This document shows, in pieces, positions 8,815 to 17,996 of a stretch of DNA of 64,000 nucleotides. Made by a program: the position numbers and the translations under genes. Position 1 is the first letter of the stretch; each line of letters begins with the position of its first letter. The stretch comes from CAWKDG01 sp963848355. GTDB taxonomy: Bacteria > Actinomycetota > Acidimicrobiia > Acidimicrobiales > UBA8190. The DNA lies in NCBI GenBank assembly GCA_963848355.1, contig CAWKDG010000001.1:186001-250000 (forward strand), given 5' to 3'. The notes under the pieces were generated by a model that did not search any database, was not told where the DNA came from, and saw only the letters and a list, made by a program, of their open reading frames with translations.

Positions 8815-11106
8815 GTGCGTGACCGGCCCCCCCCGAGCCAGATCCCCGACGGACCGGGGTCCTACCAGTTCCTCGACGCCGACGGCCGCGTCCTCTACGT
8901 GGGGAAGGCGAAGTCCCTGCGCAGCCGTCTCTCGAACTACTTCGCCGACCCGGCCACGTTGCCGGCCCGGACGGCCCAGATGGTGGCGGCCGCCGATCGG
9001 GTGGAATGGATCCAGGTGGCCAGCGAGGTCGAGGCCATCATGCTCGAGTACGCCCTCATCAAGGAGCACCGGCCCCGCTTCAACATCCGGCTGGTCGATG
9101 ACAAGAGCTACCCGTGGCTGGCTGTCACTCTCCCCGACACGTGGCCCCGGGCGGCCGTCGTGCGGGGGCGGCGTCGTCCCGGGATCCGCTACTTCGGTCC
9201 CTATGCCCATGTGGGGGCGCTGCGTGACACCCTCGACCTGCTCCTGCGCACTTTCCCCATCCGGTCGTGCTCCGACTCGAAGCTCGAGCGCCACGTAAAG
9301 CTGGGCAAACCCTGCTTGATGTACCACATCGAGCGGTGCAGCGGTCCGTGCATCGGAGCCGTCGAGCATGACGAGTACGACGGTCTGGTCGAGGACGTCA
9401 TGAGCTTCTTCGCCGGCGCCACCGAGGAGGTCGAGCGCCGCCTCACGCGCGAGCGCGACGAGGCGGCGGCCGTCCTCGACTTCGAGTGCGCGGCCCGTCG
9501 GCGCGACCAACTGGCCACTCTGCACATGGCCGTCGAACGACAACAGATCGTCACCGAACGGCCCGAGGACCTCGACGTCGTCGGCATCTTGGACGAACCG
9601 CTCGAGGCAGCCGTCTGCGTCTTCCATGTGCGTCGGGGCCGCATCGTGGGCCGTCGAGCCTTCATCGTCGACAAGGTGGAAGACCTGACGCTGCCCCAGC
9701 TCGTGGGCCGGGTCCTCGAGCAGCTCTACGGTGACGCCGAGCCACCGGCCCCCCGACGCCGCGCCCCACGGGGGACCGACGGCAGCGGGTGGACGTCAGG
9801 TGCGGGCGAGGTCATGTGGGGGACCGACGGCTCGGCCGACCCCGGCGTTCCCCGCCAGGTCCTCGTGCCCGAGCTCCCCGACGACACCGACGCCTACCGC
9901 GCCTTCCTGGCCAGCCGGCGCGGCGCGCCGGTGGCACTGCGGGTGCCGCAGCGGGGGGGCAAGCGCAGTCTCATGGAGACGGTCGTCCGCAACGCCGGCG
10001 AGGAGTTGGTGCGCCACCGCCTGCGCCGGTCCTCCGATTACGACAGCCGGGTGAAGGCCCTCGAGTCCCTCCAGTCGGCGCTGGGACTCCCGGCCGCCCC
10101 CCTGCGCATCGAGTGCTACGACATGAGCCACATCCAGGGCACGGCCTACGTCGGGTCGATGGTCGTCCTGGAGGACGGGCTACCGCGGCCGGCCCACTAC
10201 CGCCGCTTCCGGGTCCGCGACGTGCCCGGCAACGACGACTACGCCGCCATGGAAGAGGTCTTGACCCGACGGCTGACCGCTCTACTGGAAGAACGAAAGC
10301 GCAACGCCGAGGGGATCTCCGGCCGCCGGCGCTTCGCCTACCCGCCTCAGCTCATCCTGCTCGACGGGGGCAAGGGCCAGCTGGGGGTGGGGGTCCGGGT
10401 ACTGGCCCAACTGGGCCTGACCGACGAGATCCCGGTGGCCGCGCTGGCCAAGACCTTCGAGGAGGTCTTCATCCCGGGGCGCAGTGACCCGGTGGTCATC
10501 CCCCGGGGATCAGAAGCGCTCTTTCTCCTGCAGCGGGTGCGCGACGAGGCCCACCGCTTCGCCATCACCTACCACCGGCAGCTCAGGGGCAAGGGGATGA
10601 CCAAGAGTGCCCTGGAAGGCATCACCGGACTCGGTCCCGGGCGCCGGACCCGGTTGCTGCGTGAGTACGGAACCGTGAAGGCCCTACGGGCGGCCACCCT
10701 CGAGGAACTCGTGGCTCTGCCCTGGCTCCCCGAGGCGGTGGCCCGGGCAGTCTTCAACCATCTCCACACCGTGACCCCGCCCGGTCGCAGAACGGTTGGT
10801 CCAGGGGCCGACGGGCTCGGGGTGCCGCGCATGGCGTCCCCGCGGGGTGATCAGCCTGGCGAGGCGGCCGATCAGGCGACCAATGCCGCCGATGGTGAGG
10901 ACGAGAGCGGGGGCGGCCAGGATGACCAGACAGACCTCGAAGGGGGCCCGGAAACGGACCGATCCGTAGAAGAGGGCGGCCGTCAGGGTCAGGACCCCGG
11001 CCGGGACGATCAGGATCCAGGGTTTCATGCGCCGGCGCCACAGAACAGCGAACCCGGCCAAGGCGAAGGGGAGAAGGACGTAGTAGGTCACCAGGCCGGC
11101 GATTGA
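8815..11106 (+). CDS. uvrC: Excinuclease ABC subunit C, open frame runs on past the usual end
   Basis: Makes the dual incisions of nucleotide excision repair. GTG at 8815 precedes the GIY-YIG domain (IPDGPGSYQFLD, VLYVGKAKSLRSR). Later come the Cys-rich CLMYHIERCSGPCIG, a UVR region, the RNase H-like endonuclease domain (IECYDMSHIQGT, PQLILLDGGKGQL) and C-terminal helix-hairpin-helix repeats ending near 10,780 (LPEAVARAVFNHLH). The frame then continues to 11106 with Gly/Asp/Glu-rich residues that are the antisense of the neighbouring transferase gene. The last 110 codons are probably not native; a frameshift or lost stop near 10,770 is likely (a TGA lies at 10772 in the next frame). All three uvr genes lie within 11 kb. 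Confidence 0.93.
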   Translation: MRDRPPPSQIPDGPGSYQFLDADGRVLYVGKAKSLRSRLSNYFADPATLPARTAQMVAAADRVEWIQVASEVEAIMLEYALIKEHRPRFNIRLVDDKSYPWLAVTLPDTWPRAAVVRGRRRPGIRYFGPYAHVGALRDTLDLLLRTFPIRSCSDSKLERHVKLGKPCLMYHIERCSGPCIGAVEHDEYDGLVEDVMSFFAGATEEVERRLTRERDEAAAVLDFECAARRRDQLATLHMAVERQQIVTERPEDLDVVGILDEPLEAAVCVFHVRRGRIVGRRAFIVDKVEDLTLPQLVGRVLEQLYGDAEPPAPRRRAPRGTDGSGWTSGAGEVMWGTDGSADPGVPRQVLVPELPDDTDAYRAFLASRRGAPVALRVPQRGGKRSLMETVVRNAGEELVRHRLRRSSDYDSRVKALESLQSALGLPAAPLRIECYDMSHIQGTAYVGSMVVLEDGLPRPAHYRRFRVRDVPGNDDYAAMEEVLTRRLTALLEERKRNAEGISGRRRFAYPPQLILLDGGKGQLGVGVRVLAQLGLTDEIPVAALAKTFEEVFIPGRSDPVVIPRGSEALFLLQRVRDEAHRFAITYHRQLRGKGMTKSALEGITGLGPGRRTRLLREYGTVKALRAATLEELVALPWLPEAVARAVFNHLHTVTPPGRRTVGPGADGLGVPRMASPRGDQPGEAADQATNAADGEDESGGGQDDQTDLEGGPETDRSVEEGGRQGQDPGRDDQDPGFHAPAPQNSEPGQGEGEKDVVGHQAGD

Positions 11107-12204
11107 GCCGTCACGGGGTCGACCTTCGTTGACGTCGCCGTCGGCCATCTGGACCGGTTGGAAGACGTCCCACAATCGTCCGACCCGGGCCGCCACCACC
11201 GCGGCGAGACGGTTCTCGTGATGCTTGATGTAGGAGATGGCCTTGGTCTGGTCGGCTTCGGCCTGGACCGACTCGTCGCCCTTGACCGGATCCGAAATGG
11301 CACAGCCGAGGGCCCAGGAACCGAGGTAGGGACCGGAGTAGGTCTGTTTGCAGTTGGCCCCGAGCAGCGCCAGTCCGTCCCCGGTCGAGATGTAGGTCGG
11401 GTCCTTGAAGGTGGCCAGGTTCCGCCCCACCCACGGGGCCATGACGACGAGCGAAGCGAGCACGCCTAGACCGAGGAGGCCGAACTTCCGGCGGAGCGAG
11501 GCCGGGCGGGCGGCCAGGGCGGCCGGAAGCAAGAGGAAGGGGATGAAAAGTATGAGCTCGGCCCGGACGAGGGCCTCGGCGCCGCAAGCGAGGCCGAGAA
11601 GGACGGCGCTGACCCAGGTGGGGCGTCGCCGGAGGCGGACGATGGCCAGCAGGATGAGAGCCATGATCAGCATGTCCGGCGTCTCCGACATCAGGATGCC
11701 GTTGGGAAGCCACATGTTGGGGTAGCCGGCGGCCAGAAAAGCGGCCGTGAGCCCGACCCAGGGTCCGGCCAGAGCCCGGCCCAACAGACCGACACAGAGG
11801 ACGACGGCCGTGCCCAGGATGGCCATGGTCATCCGCTGCGGCGTGGTCCCGGCGTGGAAGCCGAAAAACCAACACGACGGCGCCAGGAGGAGAGAGGTGA
11901 GCGGAGGATGGGCGGCACTCTGCGTTGTGACGAAGGGAGTCCGGAAGAACTGGTCGATGGACAGACCGAGGCCGGTGAATCCGTACCACAGTGCGTCATA
12001 GAGTTTGCTGTTCTCATGGCGGGTCACGATGAGGATGTAGGCCACCCGCACGCCGGCGCCGGCGGCCACGATGACGGTGAGGGACATGCCGAAGCGACGC
12101 GCCCGCATCGGACCCCCGACCGGTCTGAACACGGTGGTCCGACCACCGGGGCCGGACGTCGTCGTCTCCTCCGGTGGATCGGGAATGTCGGTGGTGTCGA
12201 TCAC
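10684..12204 (-). CDS. GT39-type (ArnT/PMT-like) membrane glycosyltransferase
   Basis: Polytopic GT-C protein of about 500 residues starting at GTG 12204, which overlaps the stop of the upstream gene as GTGA. The N-terminal cytoplasmic segment is followed by a transmembrane helix and an extracytoplasmic loop with a motif resembling the catalytic region (TTQSAAHPPLTSLLLAP). LPNGILMSETPDMLIMALILL and about ten further hydrophobic helices follow. Such enzymes move sugars from polyprenyl phosphates to surface glycans or proteins. The last helix ends near 10,870. The frame then runs antisense into uvrC to 10684, so the true 3' end is uncertain. The donor and acceptor cannot be told. Confidence 0.8.
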   Translation of the reverse strand: MIDTTDIPDPPEETTTSGPGGRTTVFRPVGGPMRARRFGMSLTVIVAAGAGVRVAYILIVTRHENSKLYDALWYGFTGLGLSIDQFFRTPFVTTQSAAHPPLTSLLLAPSCWFFGFHAGTTPQRMTMAILGTAVVLCVGLLGRALAGPWVGLTAAFLAAGYPNMWLPNGILMSETPDMLIMALILLAIVRLRRRPTWVSAVLLGLACGAEALVRAELILFIPFLLLPAALAARPASLRRKFGLLGLGVLASLVVMAPWVGRNLATFKDPTYISTGDGLALLGANCKQTYSGPYLGSWALGCAISDPVKGDESVQAEADQTKAISYIKHHENRLAAVVAARVGRLWDVFQPVQMADGDVNEGRPRDGSIAGLVTYYVLLPFALAGFAVLWRRRMKPWILIVPAGVLTLTAALFYGSVRFRAPFEVCLVILAAPALVLTIGGIGRLIGRLARLITPRGRHARHPEPVGPWTNRSATGRGHGVEMVEDCPGHRLGEPGQSHEFLEGGRP

Positions 12205-14171
12205 AGGGCACCCACGCTGTCGGCGATGCACCGGTTGATGTCCTGGGGCAGAGGTCGGTCGCTGCGCACGGGGCGCAGGCTGTGGGCGAGCGACCGGCAG
12301 GACTGGAAGGTGGTGGCGGCCAGGGTGGCGGGGGCCGTCGGCGCCGGTGCCCGGTGCAGGTTCCACACCCACGCCCGGTGCGAGAGGTCCGGGAGGACGC
12401 CTGTCACCGCCGTGAACAGGGCGGCCGCCTCCACCGGGGCGGCGCCGGTGTCGGTCACCACGATGTAGGACGGGTCCCATCGACGCAACGCCGAGCGGAG
12501 GTTACGAACCTCGGCCCCCGTCAGGGTGAATTGGGTGTTGGTCCACCCGTAGGCCAACGTCAACGCGTCCAGCGTCCATGTGGCGGAGCCGACCGGTCCG
12601 GTACCGATGACGCCCACGCCGCGGCCCGGAACCTTGACGTACCCGCCGACGAGACGGAATCGCATCGAGTCCTGCACCTGCCACACCATGGGTTGGGCTT
12701 CGAGCCCGGCTGACGCCGGGAACGGATAGGAGAGGATCACCGAGCGGGGCGGAACGGCCTTGGCCGCCGTGAGATACCAGGGCGGGAGGGTGACCTTGGA
12801 CACGAGGAGAGGAGCCTGGTACGTCTGCCACTGCGGGACGAGCAAGACGGCCGCCACGGCCACCAGCGGTACCAGTCGAATCCAGCCCGGGAGCCTGGTC
12901 CACAACGACCATGAAGCGGCGGCGCCCAGCCCGATGGCGATGACGACCGCCGCGCCCAGATCGGCCAGAGCCACGAAGTGGATGGCCTCGACGTTGTCGA
13001 AGAGCGGTTTGGTGGTCACCCACTGCCAGGGCAGCCATTTGTAGAACTCGGCATGGGTGGAACTGAAATAGATGGCCGACCCCCACGAACACACGGTGGC
13101 CACCACGGCGGCGAAGGCCACGACCCAGACGGCGCGGTGACGCCAGGCCACGACCACCGACACGCCGACGGCGATGAGCACGCCCAGGCCGACGAACGTC
13201 ACCGTCGTCCCCTGGCCCGCGCCGGCCGGGAACGACGGTAGCTGCATCGCATACCGGCCGGCGGTCCACAGGGAATAGGTCAGGGAGACGAACACGACCT
13301 GTTTGCCTGCCCAGATGGAGCCTTTGATGTGCTGCGGGCCGTCGAGCATGTACCACACCGGTGCGGCCAGGACGAGACCCGACACCACCGCCGCCAGGGC
13401 GAAGGCGCGCAGGGCGAAGAAAGCGGTCGTCCACGTCCGGCGGGGGGCCAGCACGGCGGCGAGGACGATCGCTGCCGCCGCCGTCAGGACGGTCAGGAGG
13501 AGGATCTCCTGCGAGATCATGAACTGCGCGCAGACGAGGAGACCGAGGGTCACACCGCACCATGTCGCCGAGCGTTGTCGCCGCACGAAGATCTCGTGGA
13601 GAACGACGAGCATCAGCGGCGGGACGACGAGAAGAGCGACGCCGAGGTGGCCCTGGGCCACGTCCTGGACGACGAACGGTGAGTAGCCGAAGAGGAGACC
13701 CCCGACCACGCACGCCGGTGGCCAGCGCACAAAGCGCCGGCAGGCCAACCAGGCTCCCCATGCGCTCAGTCCCGGGGCCAAGGTCAGCGCCAACGTGGTG
13801 GCGACGAAGGGGCCGAAGGCCCACGTGACGGGGGCGAGGACGAACCCGACCAAGGGAGAGCTGGCATTGGTCAGGAGATTGACGCCGTACGGCGGCCACA
13901 ACCACGTCGTCGAGAAGATGTTCAACCCGTGGCTCAGCGCGTACGCGGGCCAGTCGACGAACCACACCTGCTGGCCCGGGTCGAGGCAATTGCAACGGAC
14001 GGTCGTACCCGGGCCATCGCTCCAGGCGTGCCACCACAGGACCACGGCCGGCACGGTGAAGGCCACGATGACCCCGAGCTGGAAGGCCACGGCCCGAACC
14101 TTCGCCGACAGACGGCTCGACCGGAGATGGCGTCCGGCGCGACGGACCTCGGGATCGGGGGAGGCGTGCAC
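12201..14171 (-). CDS. Polytopic GT-C-like membrane protein, paralogue of the 16-20 kb pair
   Basis: 656 residues from GTG 14171. There are about eleven hydrophobic helices in the first 450 residues and a soluble C-terminal domain. The first loop VLWWHAWSDGP...CNCLDPGQQVWFVDWPAYALSHG and the later MVWQVQDSMRFRLVGG match the proteins at 16.0 and 18.0 kb, so all three form one family. The architecture recalls YfhO/GT-C proteins that flip or transfer lipid-linked sugars; no exact function can be given. It is followed by the GT39-type gene with a 4-base overlap, so the two are surely co-transcribed. Divergent from the nucleotidyltransferase gene. Confidence 0.82.
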   Translation of the reverse strand: MHASPDPEVRRAGRHLRSSRLSAKVRAVAFQLGVIVAFTVPAVVLWWHAWSDGPGTTVRCNCLDPGQQVWFVDWPAYALSHGLNIFSTTWLWPPYGVNLLTNASSPLVGFVLAPVTWAFGPFVATTLALTLAPGLSAWGAWLACRRFVRWPPACVVGGLLFGYSPFVVQDVAQGHLGVALLVVPPLMLVVLHEIFVRRQRSATWCGVTLGLLVCAQFMISQEILLLTVLTAAAAIVLAAVLAPRRTWTTAFFALRAFALAAVVSGLVLAAPVWYMLDGPQHIKGSIWAGKQVVFVSLTYSLWTAGRYAMQLPSFPAGAGQGTTVTFVGLGVLIAVGVSVVVAWRHRAVWVVAFAAVVATVCSWGSAIYFSSTHAEFYKWLPWQWVTTKPLFDNVEAIHFVALADLGAAVVIAIGLGAAASWSLWTRLPGWIRLVPLVAVAAVLLVPQWQTYQAPLLVSKVTLPPWYLTAAKAVPPRSVILSYPFPASAGLEAQPMVWQVQDSMRFRLVGGYVKVPGRGVGVIGTGPVGSATWTLDALTLAYGWTNTQFTLTGAEVRNLRSALRRWDPSYIVVTDTGAAPVEAAALFTAVTGVLPDLSHRAWVWNLHRAPAPTAPATLAATTFQSCRSLAHSLRPVRSDRPLPQDINRCIADSVGAL

Positions 14172-14358
14172 CGACCCGCGATCAGGTCCCGTGATGACCG
14201 ACGTGGCCCCGTCCCCCTTCTCCGGCCGTCGACGCTATCCCACGCCGATCATTGGCGGACCTTCGGTATACTTCGCCCCCGCGCCGGATCACCGTATTTC
14301 GACGACGCCCCGGCATCGGAGATCCACGACGGAGAGTCCACCTGAAGATGAATCGCCG

Positions 14359-15120
14359 ATGCAAACGCTGATCCTCTGCGGAGGCAAGGGAACGCGGGCG
14401 TATCCGCAGAGTCTGGAGATGCCCAAGCCGCTGATGACGGTGGGGGACTCGCCCATCCTGCTCCACCTCATGGGCATCTTCGCCCGGCAGGGCTTCGACC
14501 AGTTCGTCCTGGCCGGTGGGTACCGGATCGACATGTTGAAGAGTTTCGCCGAGAACCTGTCCGAGCCGTGGACGGTCGAGGTGATCGACACGGGCGAGAA
14601 CACGGGGACCGCGGGCCGGATCATCGGGAGCGCCCCGGCGCTGGGGCCGACCTTCCTGGCCACCTACGGCGACGGACTCGGCTCCATCGACGTGGCATCG
14701 CTCCTGCGCTTCCACCGGTCTCACCCCGGGGCGGTCACCGTAACGGCCGTACCCCTTCCTTCTCCTTACGGGACGCTCGAATGGGACGAGACGGGCCGGG
14801 TCCAACGCTTCGTGGAGAAGCCGCGCCTGTCCGACCATTGGATCAACGCCGGCTTCTTCGTCTTCGACGACCGGGCCTTCGACCGCTGGGACGGCGACGA
14901 CCTGGAGCGTGAAGTCCTCCCGGCCCTGGCCAACGCCGGGGAGCTGTACGTCTATCAGCACTTCGGGTTCTGGCGTTCGATGGACACCTACAAGGACGCA
15001 TTGGAGCTGAGCGCCCTCTGCGCGGAAGGAGAAGGCCCGTGGACGACCTTGGCGGCGCCCGAGTCCTCGTCACCGGGGCCACGGGCTTCATCGGATCGCA
15101 TCTCTGCCGGCGGCTCCTAG
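14359..15120 (+). CDS. Sugar-1-phosphate nucleotidyltransferase (RfbF/glucose-1-phosphate cytidylyltransferase-like)
   Basis: 253 residues from the ATG at 14359. The N-terminus MQTLILCGGKGTRAYP is the nucleotide-binding signature; MPKPLMTVGDSPILLHLM, YGDGLGSID and VEKPRLSDHWINAGFFVFD supply the substrate-binding and metal-binding positions. The spacing of KGTRAYP and the short length fit glucose-1-phosphate cytidylyltransferases better than the longer GlmU or RmlA enzymes. It would make a CDP- or dTDP-hexose for surface glycan synthesis. The following SDR gene starts inside its last 82 bases, so the two steps are translationally linked. Upstream, a TATACT at 14267-14272 may be a -10 element. 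Confidence 0.85.
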   Translation: MQTLILCGGKGTRAYPQSLEMPKPLMTVGDSPILLHLMGIFARQGFDQFVLAGGYRIDMLKSFAENLSEPWTVEVIDTGENTGTAGRIIGSAPALGPTFLATYGDGLGSIDVASLLRFHRSHPGAVTVTAVPLPSPYGTLEWDETGRVQRFVEKPRLSDHWINAGFFVFDDRAFDRWDGDDLEREVLPALANAGELYVYQHFGFWRSMDTYKDALELSALCAEGEGPWTTLAAPESSSPGPRASSDRISAGGS

Positions 15121-16013
15121 ACGACGGGGCCGAGGTCCACGCCCTGACGAGCACCGTCTCGTCGGTCTACCCGGTCCGGCTGGTCGACATCCGGGACCGG
15201 ATCACGCTGCACGGTGGCAACCTCAACGACAGCGGTGCCATGGACTCCGTGGTCGAACGGGCTGATCCGGCGGTCGTCTTCCATCTCGGTGCATACACGC
15301 ACGTGGGCAAGTCCTGGGAACGGGTGGACGAGTGCATCCAGACCAACATCCACGGAAGCGTGAACCTCCTCCAGGCCCTGGCCCGGAGCAATTACGAACG
15401 CTTCGTCTACACGAGCACCAGCGAGGTGTACGGCGATGTGGCCGTGCCCTTCCAGGAAGACGCCGTCGTCGACCCGCTCTCGCCCTATTCGGTGAGTAAG
15501 TACGCCGGCGAGAGGTTCTGCCGGATGCTCCACCGGGGCCGGGGCTGGCCCATCGTCGTGGTGCGTCCGTTCAACGCCTACGGACCGGCCCAGAGCCCCG
15601 ACCGGGTCATCCCCGAGATCATTGTGAAAGCGCTGCGCGGCGAACGGTTGGCCATGACCGAAGGACACCAGACCCGGGAGTTCAACTACGTGGACGACCT
15701 GGCCGACGGGTTCGTCCGGGCCGCCACCGTGCCCGGCATCGAGGGAGAGGTCTTCAACATCGGCGGGGGCGAGGAGCTCTCCATGCGTGAGCTGGCCACC
15801 ACCACCCTGGCGCTCATGGGTGATCCCATCGTCGCCGAGTTCGGGGCCCTTCCCGAGCGACCCACCGAGATCTGGTCCATGCGTGCCGATGTGACCAAGG
15901 CCACCAAGGTGCTCGGGCTTCCGCCGGCGCGACCGCTGCGTGACGGACTGGAGCAGACGATCGCGTGGTACCGCCGAGAGCTGGAGCAGTCGGGGTCGTT
16001 GTTCTCGGCGTGA
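15039..16013 (+). CDS. NAD-dependent sugar epimerase/dehydratase (SDR, GDP/CDP/dTDP-hexose type)
   Basis: 324-residue extended short-chain dehydrogenase. GTG start at 15039 follows a GAAGGAGA ribosome site and lies inside the end of the preceding gene. The Rossmann motif VTGATGFIGSHL is at residue 11, VFHLGAYTHVGKSW near 80, the TSTSEVYGD active-site Ser/Thr region near 127, and YSVSKYAGE (catalytic Tyr-x-x-x-Lys) near 150. VVRPFNAYGP and the REFNYVDD block are also typical. It likely acts on the nucleotide sugar made by the neighbouring enzyme as a 4,6-dehydratase or epimerase; which one cannot be fixed by eye. Confidence 0.88.
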   Translation: MDDLGGARVLVTGATGFIGSHLCRRLLDDGAEVHALTSTVSSVYPVRLVDIRDRITLHGGNLNDSGAMDSVVERADPAVVFHLGAYTHVGKSWERVDECIQTNIHGSVNLLQALARSNYERFVYTSTSEVYGDVAVPFQEDAVVDPLSPYSVSKYAGERFCRMLHRGRGWPIVVVRPFNAYGPAQSPDRVIPEIIVKALRGERLAMTEGHQTREFNYVDDLADGFVRAATVPGIEGEVFNIGGGEELSMRELATTTLALMGDPIVAEFGALPERPTEIWSMRADVTKATKVLGLPPARPLRDGLEQTIAWYRRELEQSGSLFSA

Positions 16014-16049
16014 GATCGGACAACGCAGGGCGATGATCGTCCCAGTCGG

Positions 16050-17996
16050 ATGCGCAACGTAGGGCGGCGCCGGTCGGTCCTCGCACTGGCGTCGGCCTTC
16101 GCCGGGTACCTGACGCTGTCGGTCGTGGTGTGGTGGCACGTCTGGTCGTCGCACCCGACGAGTGTGACGACGTGCGGCTGCGGCGATGCGTCACTGTTTC
16201 TCTGGTTCCTGGAGTGGCCCGCCTACGCCTTGGCCCATGGACATGATCCGTTCTACTCGACGGCCCTGTTCCATCCGGCCGGCATCGACCTCCTCTCCAA
16301 CACCTCGGTCCTGGCCGTCGGCTTCGTGCTGGCCCCGGTGACGTGGCTGTTCGGTCCCGTAGCCACCATGAACGTGGCCTCGACGTTGGGACCGGCACTG
16401 TCGGCCCTGGCCATGTTCTGGCTGCTTCGGCGCTGGGTGCGGTGGACGCCGGCCGCTTTCGTGGGGGGACTGGCCTTCGGGTTCTCGCCCTTCGTCCTCG
16501 TCAATCTGGCCGGTGGTCACCTGATGACCGGTGTCCTCGTCCTCGTGCCCTTCATCGTCGGTTGCCTGGACGACCTCCTCGTCCGTCGGCCACGCCGGCC
16601 GGCGGCCACCGGAGTGGCCCTCGGTCTCCTGGTGGTGGTGCAGTTCTTCGTGAGCACCGAGGTCCTCGTCATCATGGCCCTCTGCGCCGTGGTGGCTCTC
16701 GTCGTGCTTCTCGTCTACGGCTCCGTGGGCCACGGGAACGACATCCTCGAGCGATGGCGCCCCGCCTTTGGTGGTCTGGCCACCGCCGGCGTCACCGCCG
16801 CCGTCCTTCTCGCCTATCCCCTCTGGGTCACCTTCGAGGGTCCCGCCCACCTGTCGGGACTGGTCTGGCCGAACCTCGTACCGGGGGCGGGGGGGATCGC
16901 ACTCAGCGACATCTGGCATCCCCAGGTCATGACCGCGCTCCGCGCCACGATGCAGGTGGTGGGCGGGTACGAAGGTCCGGCTCTGCCCCGGGGCGAGTTT
17001 CTCGGTCTCGGTCTCCTGATCGTGGCGGGGTCGGGGCTGATCGTGTGGTGGCGCGACGTTCGGCTGTGGTTCTTCGCCGTTCTCGGTGTGGTCTCGGTCG
17101 CGTTGTCACTGGGGGTGGAGACCCACTACTGGGTTCCCTGGAGAATTCTGGCCCGCGTGCCGCTGGTGCGGAGCATCGTTCCCGGCCGCTTCATCATCGT
17201 CACCACGTTGTGCGCCGCAGTCCTGCTCGCCGTGGTGGTGGACCGGACCCACGCCGCGGTAACCACCGCGATCAACCGCCGGGGGGCGACGAGGTCGGAC
17301 CGCGCCAGCTCGACCCGCACCGGCGTCGCCACCCTGGTGGCGGCGGTGGCAGCCCTGGTCGTGGCGGCGGCGGCCCTGGCGCCCATCGGGAAGGACGTGG
17401 CCGACAACGTCCCGCTCACCACCACTCCGGTGACCCTTCCCCGGTGGTTCACCGAGGTGGCGCCGCATCTTCCCCCCGGTCAGGTGGTGCTGGCCGTTCC
17501 CGCCCCCTTCACCTTGATCCAGGCCGCCATGTCCTGGCAGGCGGTCGACTCGTTGCACTTCGCCCTGGTGGGCGGGGGCGGACCCGAAGGACTGCCGGTG
17601 CGCGCCGGAAAGGAACGGGCCGGACTGGTGGTGGTGAGCGCGGCGTCCTTCTCGCTCCACGGGCCACCGGGACCGACCGTCCACAACGTCGCCGCCCTGC
17701 GCCGGGCCCTGGCCGGGTGGGGCGTGACCCAGGTGGTGATACCCGACCCGGCCACCCTGCCGCGCTACGACCGGGGCACCAACACCGCGTCGGCCCTCGG
17801 ACTGTTCACCCTGGCCGTCGGTCGCCCACCCCTCTACGTCGACGACTCCTGGGTGTGGTCCGGGGTGCGGTCACCGGCACCGGCCCTGTCGATCTCGACA
17901 CCCACGTTCGCCGCCTGCACCACCGATGCGGTCTGGCACCGCCGCCACGGCGCCGTACCCGACTGCGTCATGGCCGCGGCACAGGCGACACCGTGA
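16050..17996 (+). CDS. Polytopic GT-C-like membrane protein, first of a tandem pair
   Basis: 648 residues from ATG 16050. An N-terminal helix is followed by an extracytoplasmic loop (VVWWHVWSSHP, CGCGDASLFLWFLEWPAYALAHG), about ten more helices, a cytoplasmic linker and a soluble C-terminal domain with TEVAPHLPPGQVVLAV and MSWQAVDSLHFALVGG. It is closely related along its length to the next gene and more distantly to 12201-14171. The family resembles YfhO/GT-C membrane proteins; a role in transfer or modification of lipid-linked glycans is inferred from the neighbours only. The stop overlaps the next GTG start by 4 bases. Confidence 0.82.
   Translation: MRNVGRRRSVLALASAFAGYLTLSVVVWWHVWSSHPTSVTTCGCGDASLFLWFLEWPAYALAHGHDPFYSTALFHPAGIDLLSNTSVLAVGFVLAPVTWLFGPVATMNVASTLGPALSALAMFWLLRRWVRWTPAAFVGGLAFGFSPFVLVNLAGGHLMTGVLVLVPFIVGCLDDLLVRRPRRPAATGVALGLLVVVQFFVSTEVLVIMALCAVVALVVLLVYGSVGHGNDILERWRPAFGGLATAGVTAAVLLAYPLWVTFEGPAHLSGLVWPNLVPGAGGIALSDIWHPQVMTALRATMQVVGGYEGPALPRGEFLGLGLLIVAGSGLIVWWRDVRLWFFAVLGVVSVALSLGVETHYWVPWRILARVPLVRSIVPGRFIIVTTLCAAVLLAVVVDRTHAAVTTAINRRGATRSDRASSTRTGVATLVAAVAALVVAAAALAPIGKDVADNVPLTTTPVTLPRWFTEVAPHLPPGQVVLAVPAPFTLIQAAMSWQAVDSLHFALVGGGGPEGLPVRAGKERAGLVVVSAASFSLHGPPGPTVHNVAALRRALAGWGVTQVVIPDPATLPRYDRGTNTASALGLFTLAVGRPPLYVDDSWVWSGVRSPAPALSISTPTFAACTTDAVWHRRHGAVPDCVMAAAQATP

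Noticed and set aside
12201..12480. N-terminal extension of the GT39-type gene
   Set aside because: It is the upstream membrane protein gene read out of frame; GTG 12204 gives a clean GTGA junction.
13795..14358. N-terminal extension of the nucleotidyltransferase
   Set aside because: Antisense of the divergent membrane gene; the family N-terminus begins exactly at ATG 14359.
16343..17992. Long in-frame extension upstream of the second tandem membrane protein
   Set aside because: It reads the first tandem gene out of frame (Arg/Pro-rich); the GTG at 17993 with GTGA overlap is the real start.
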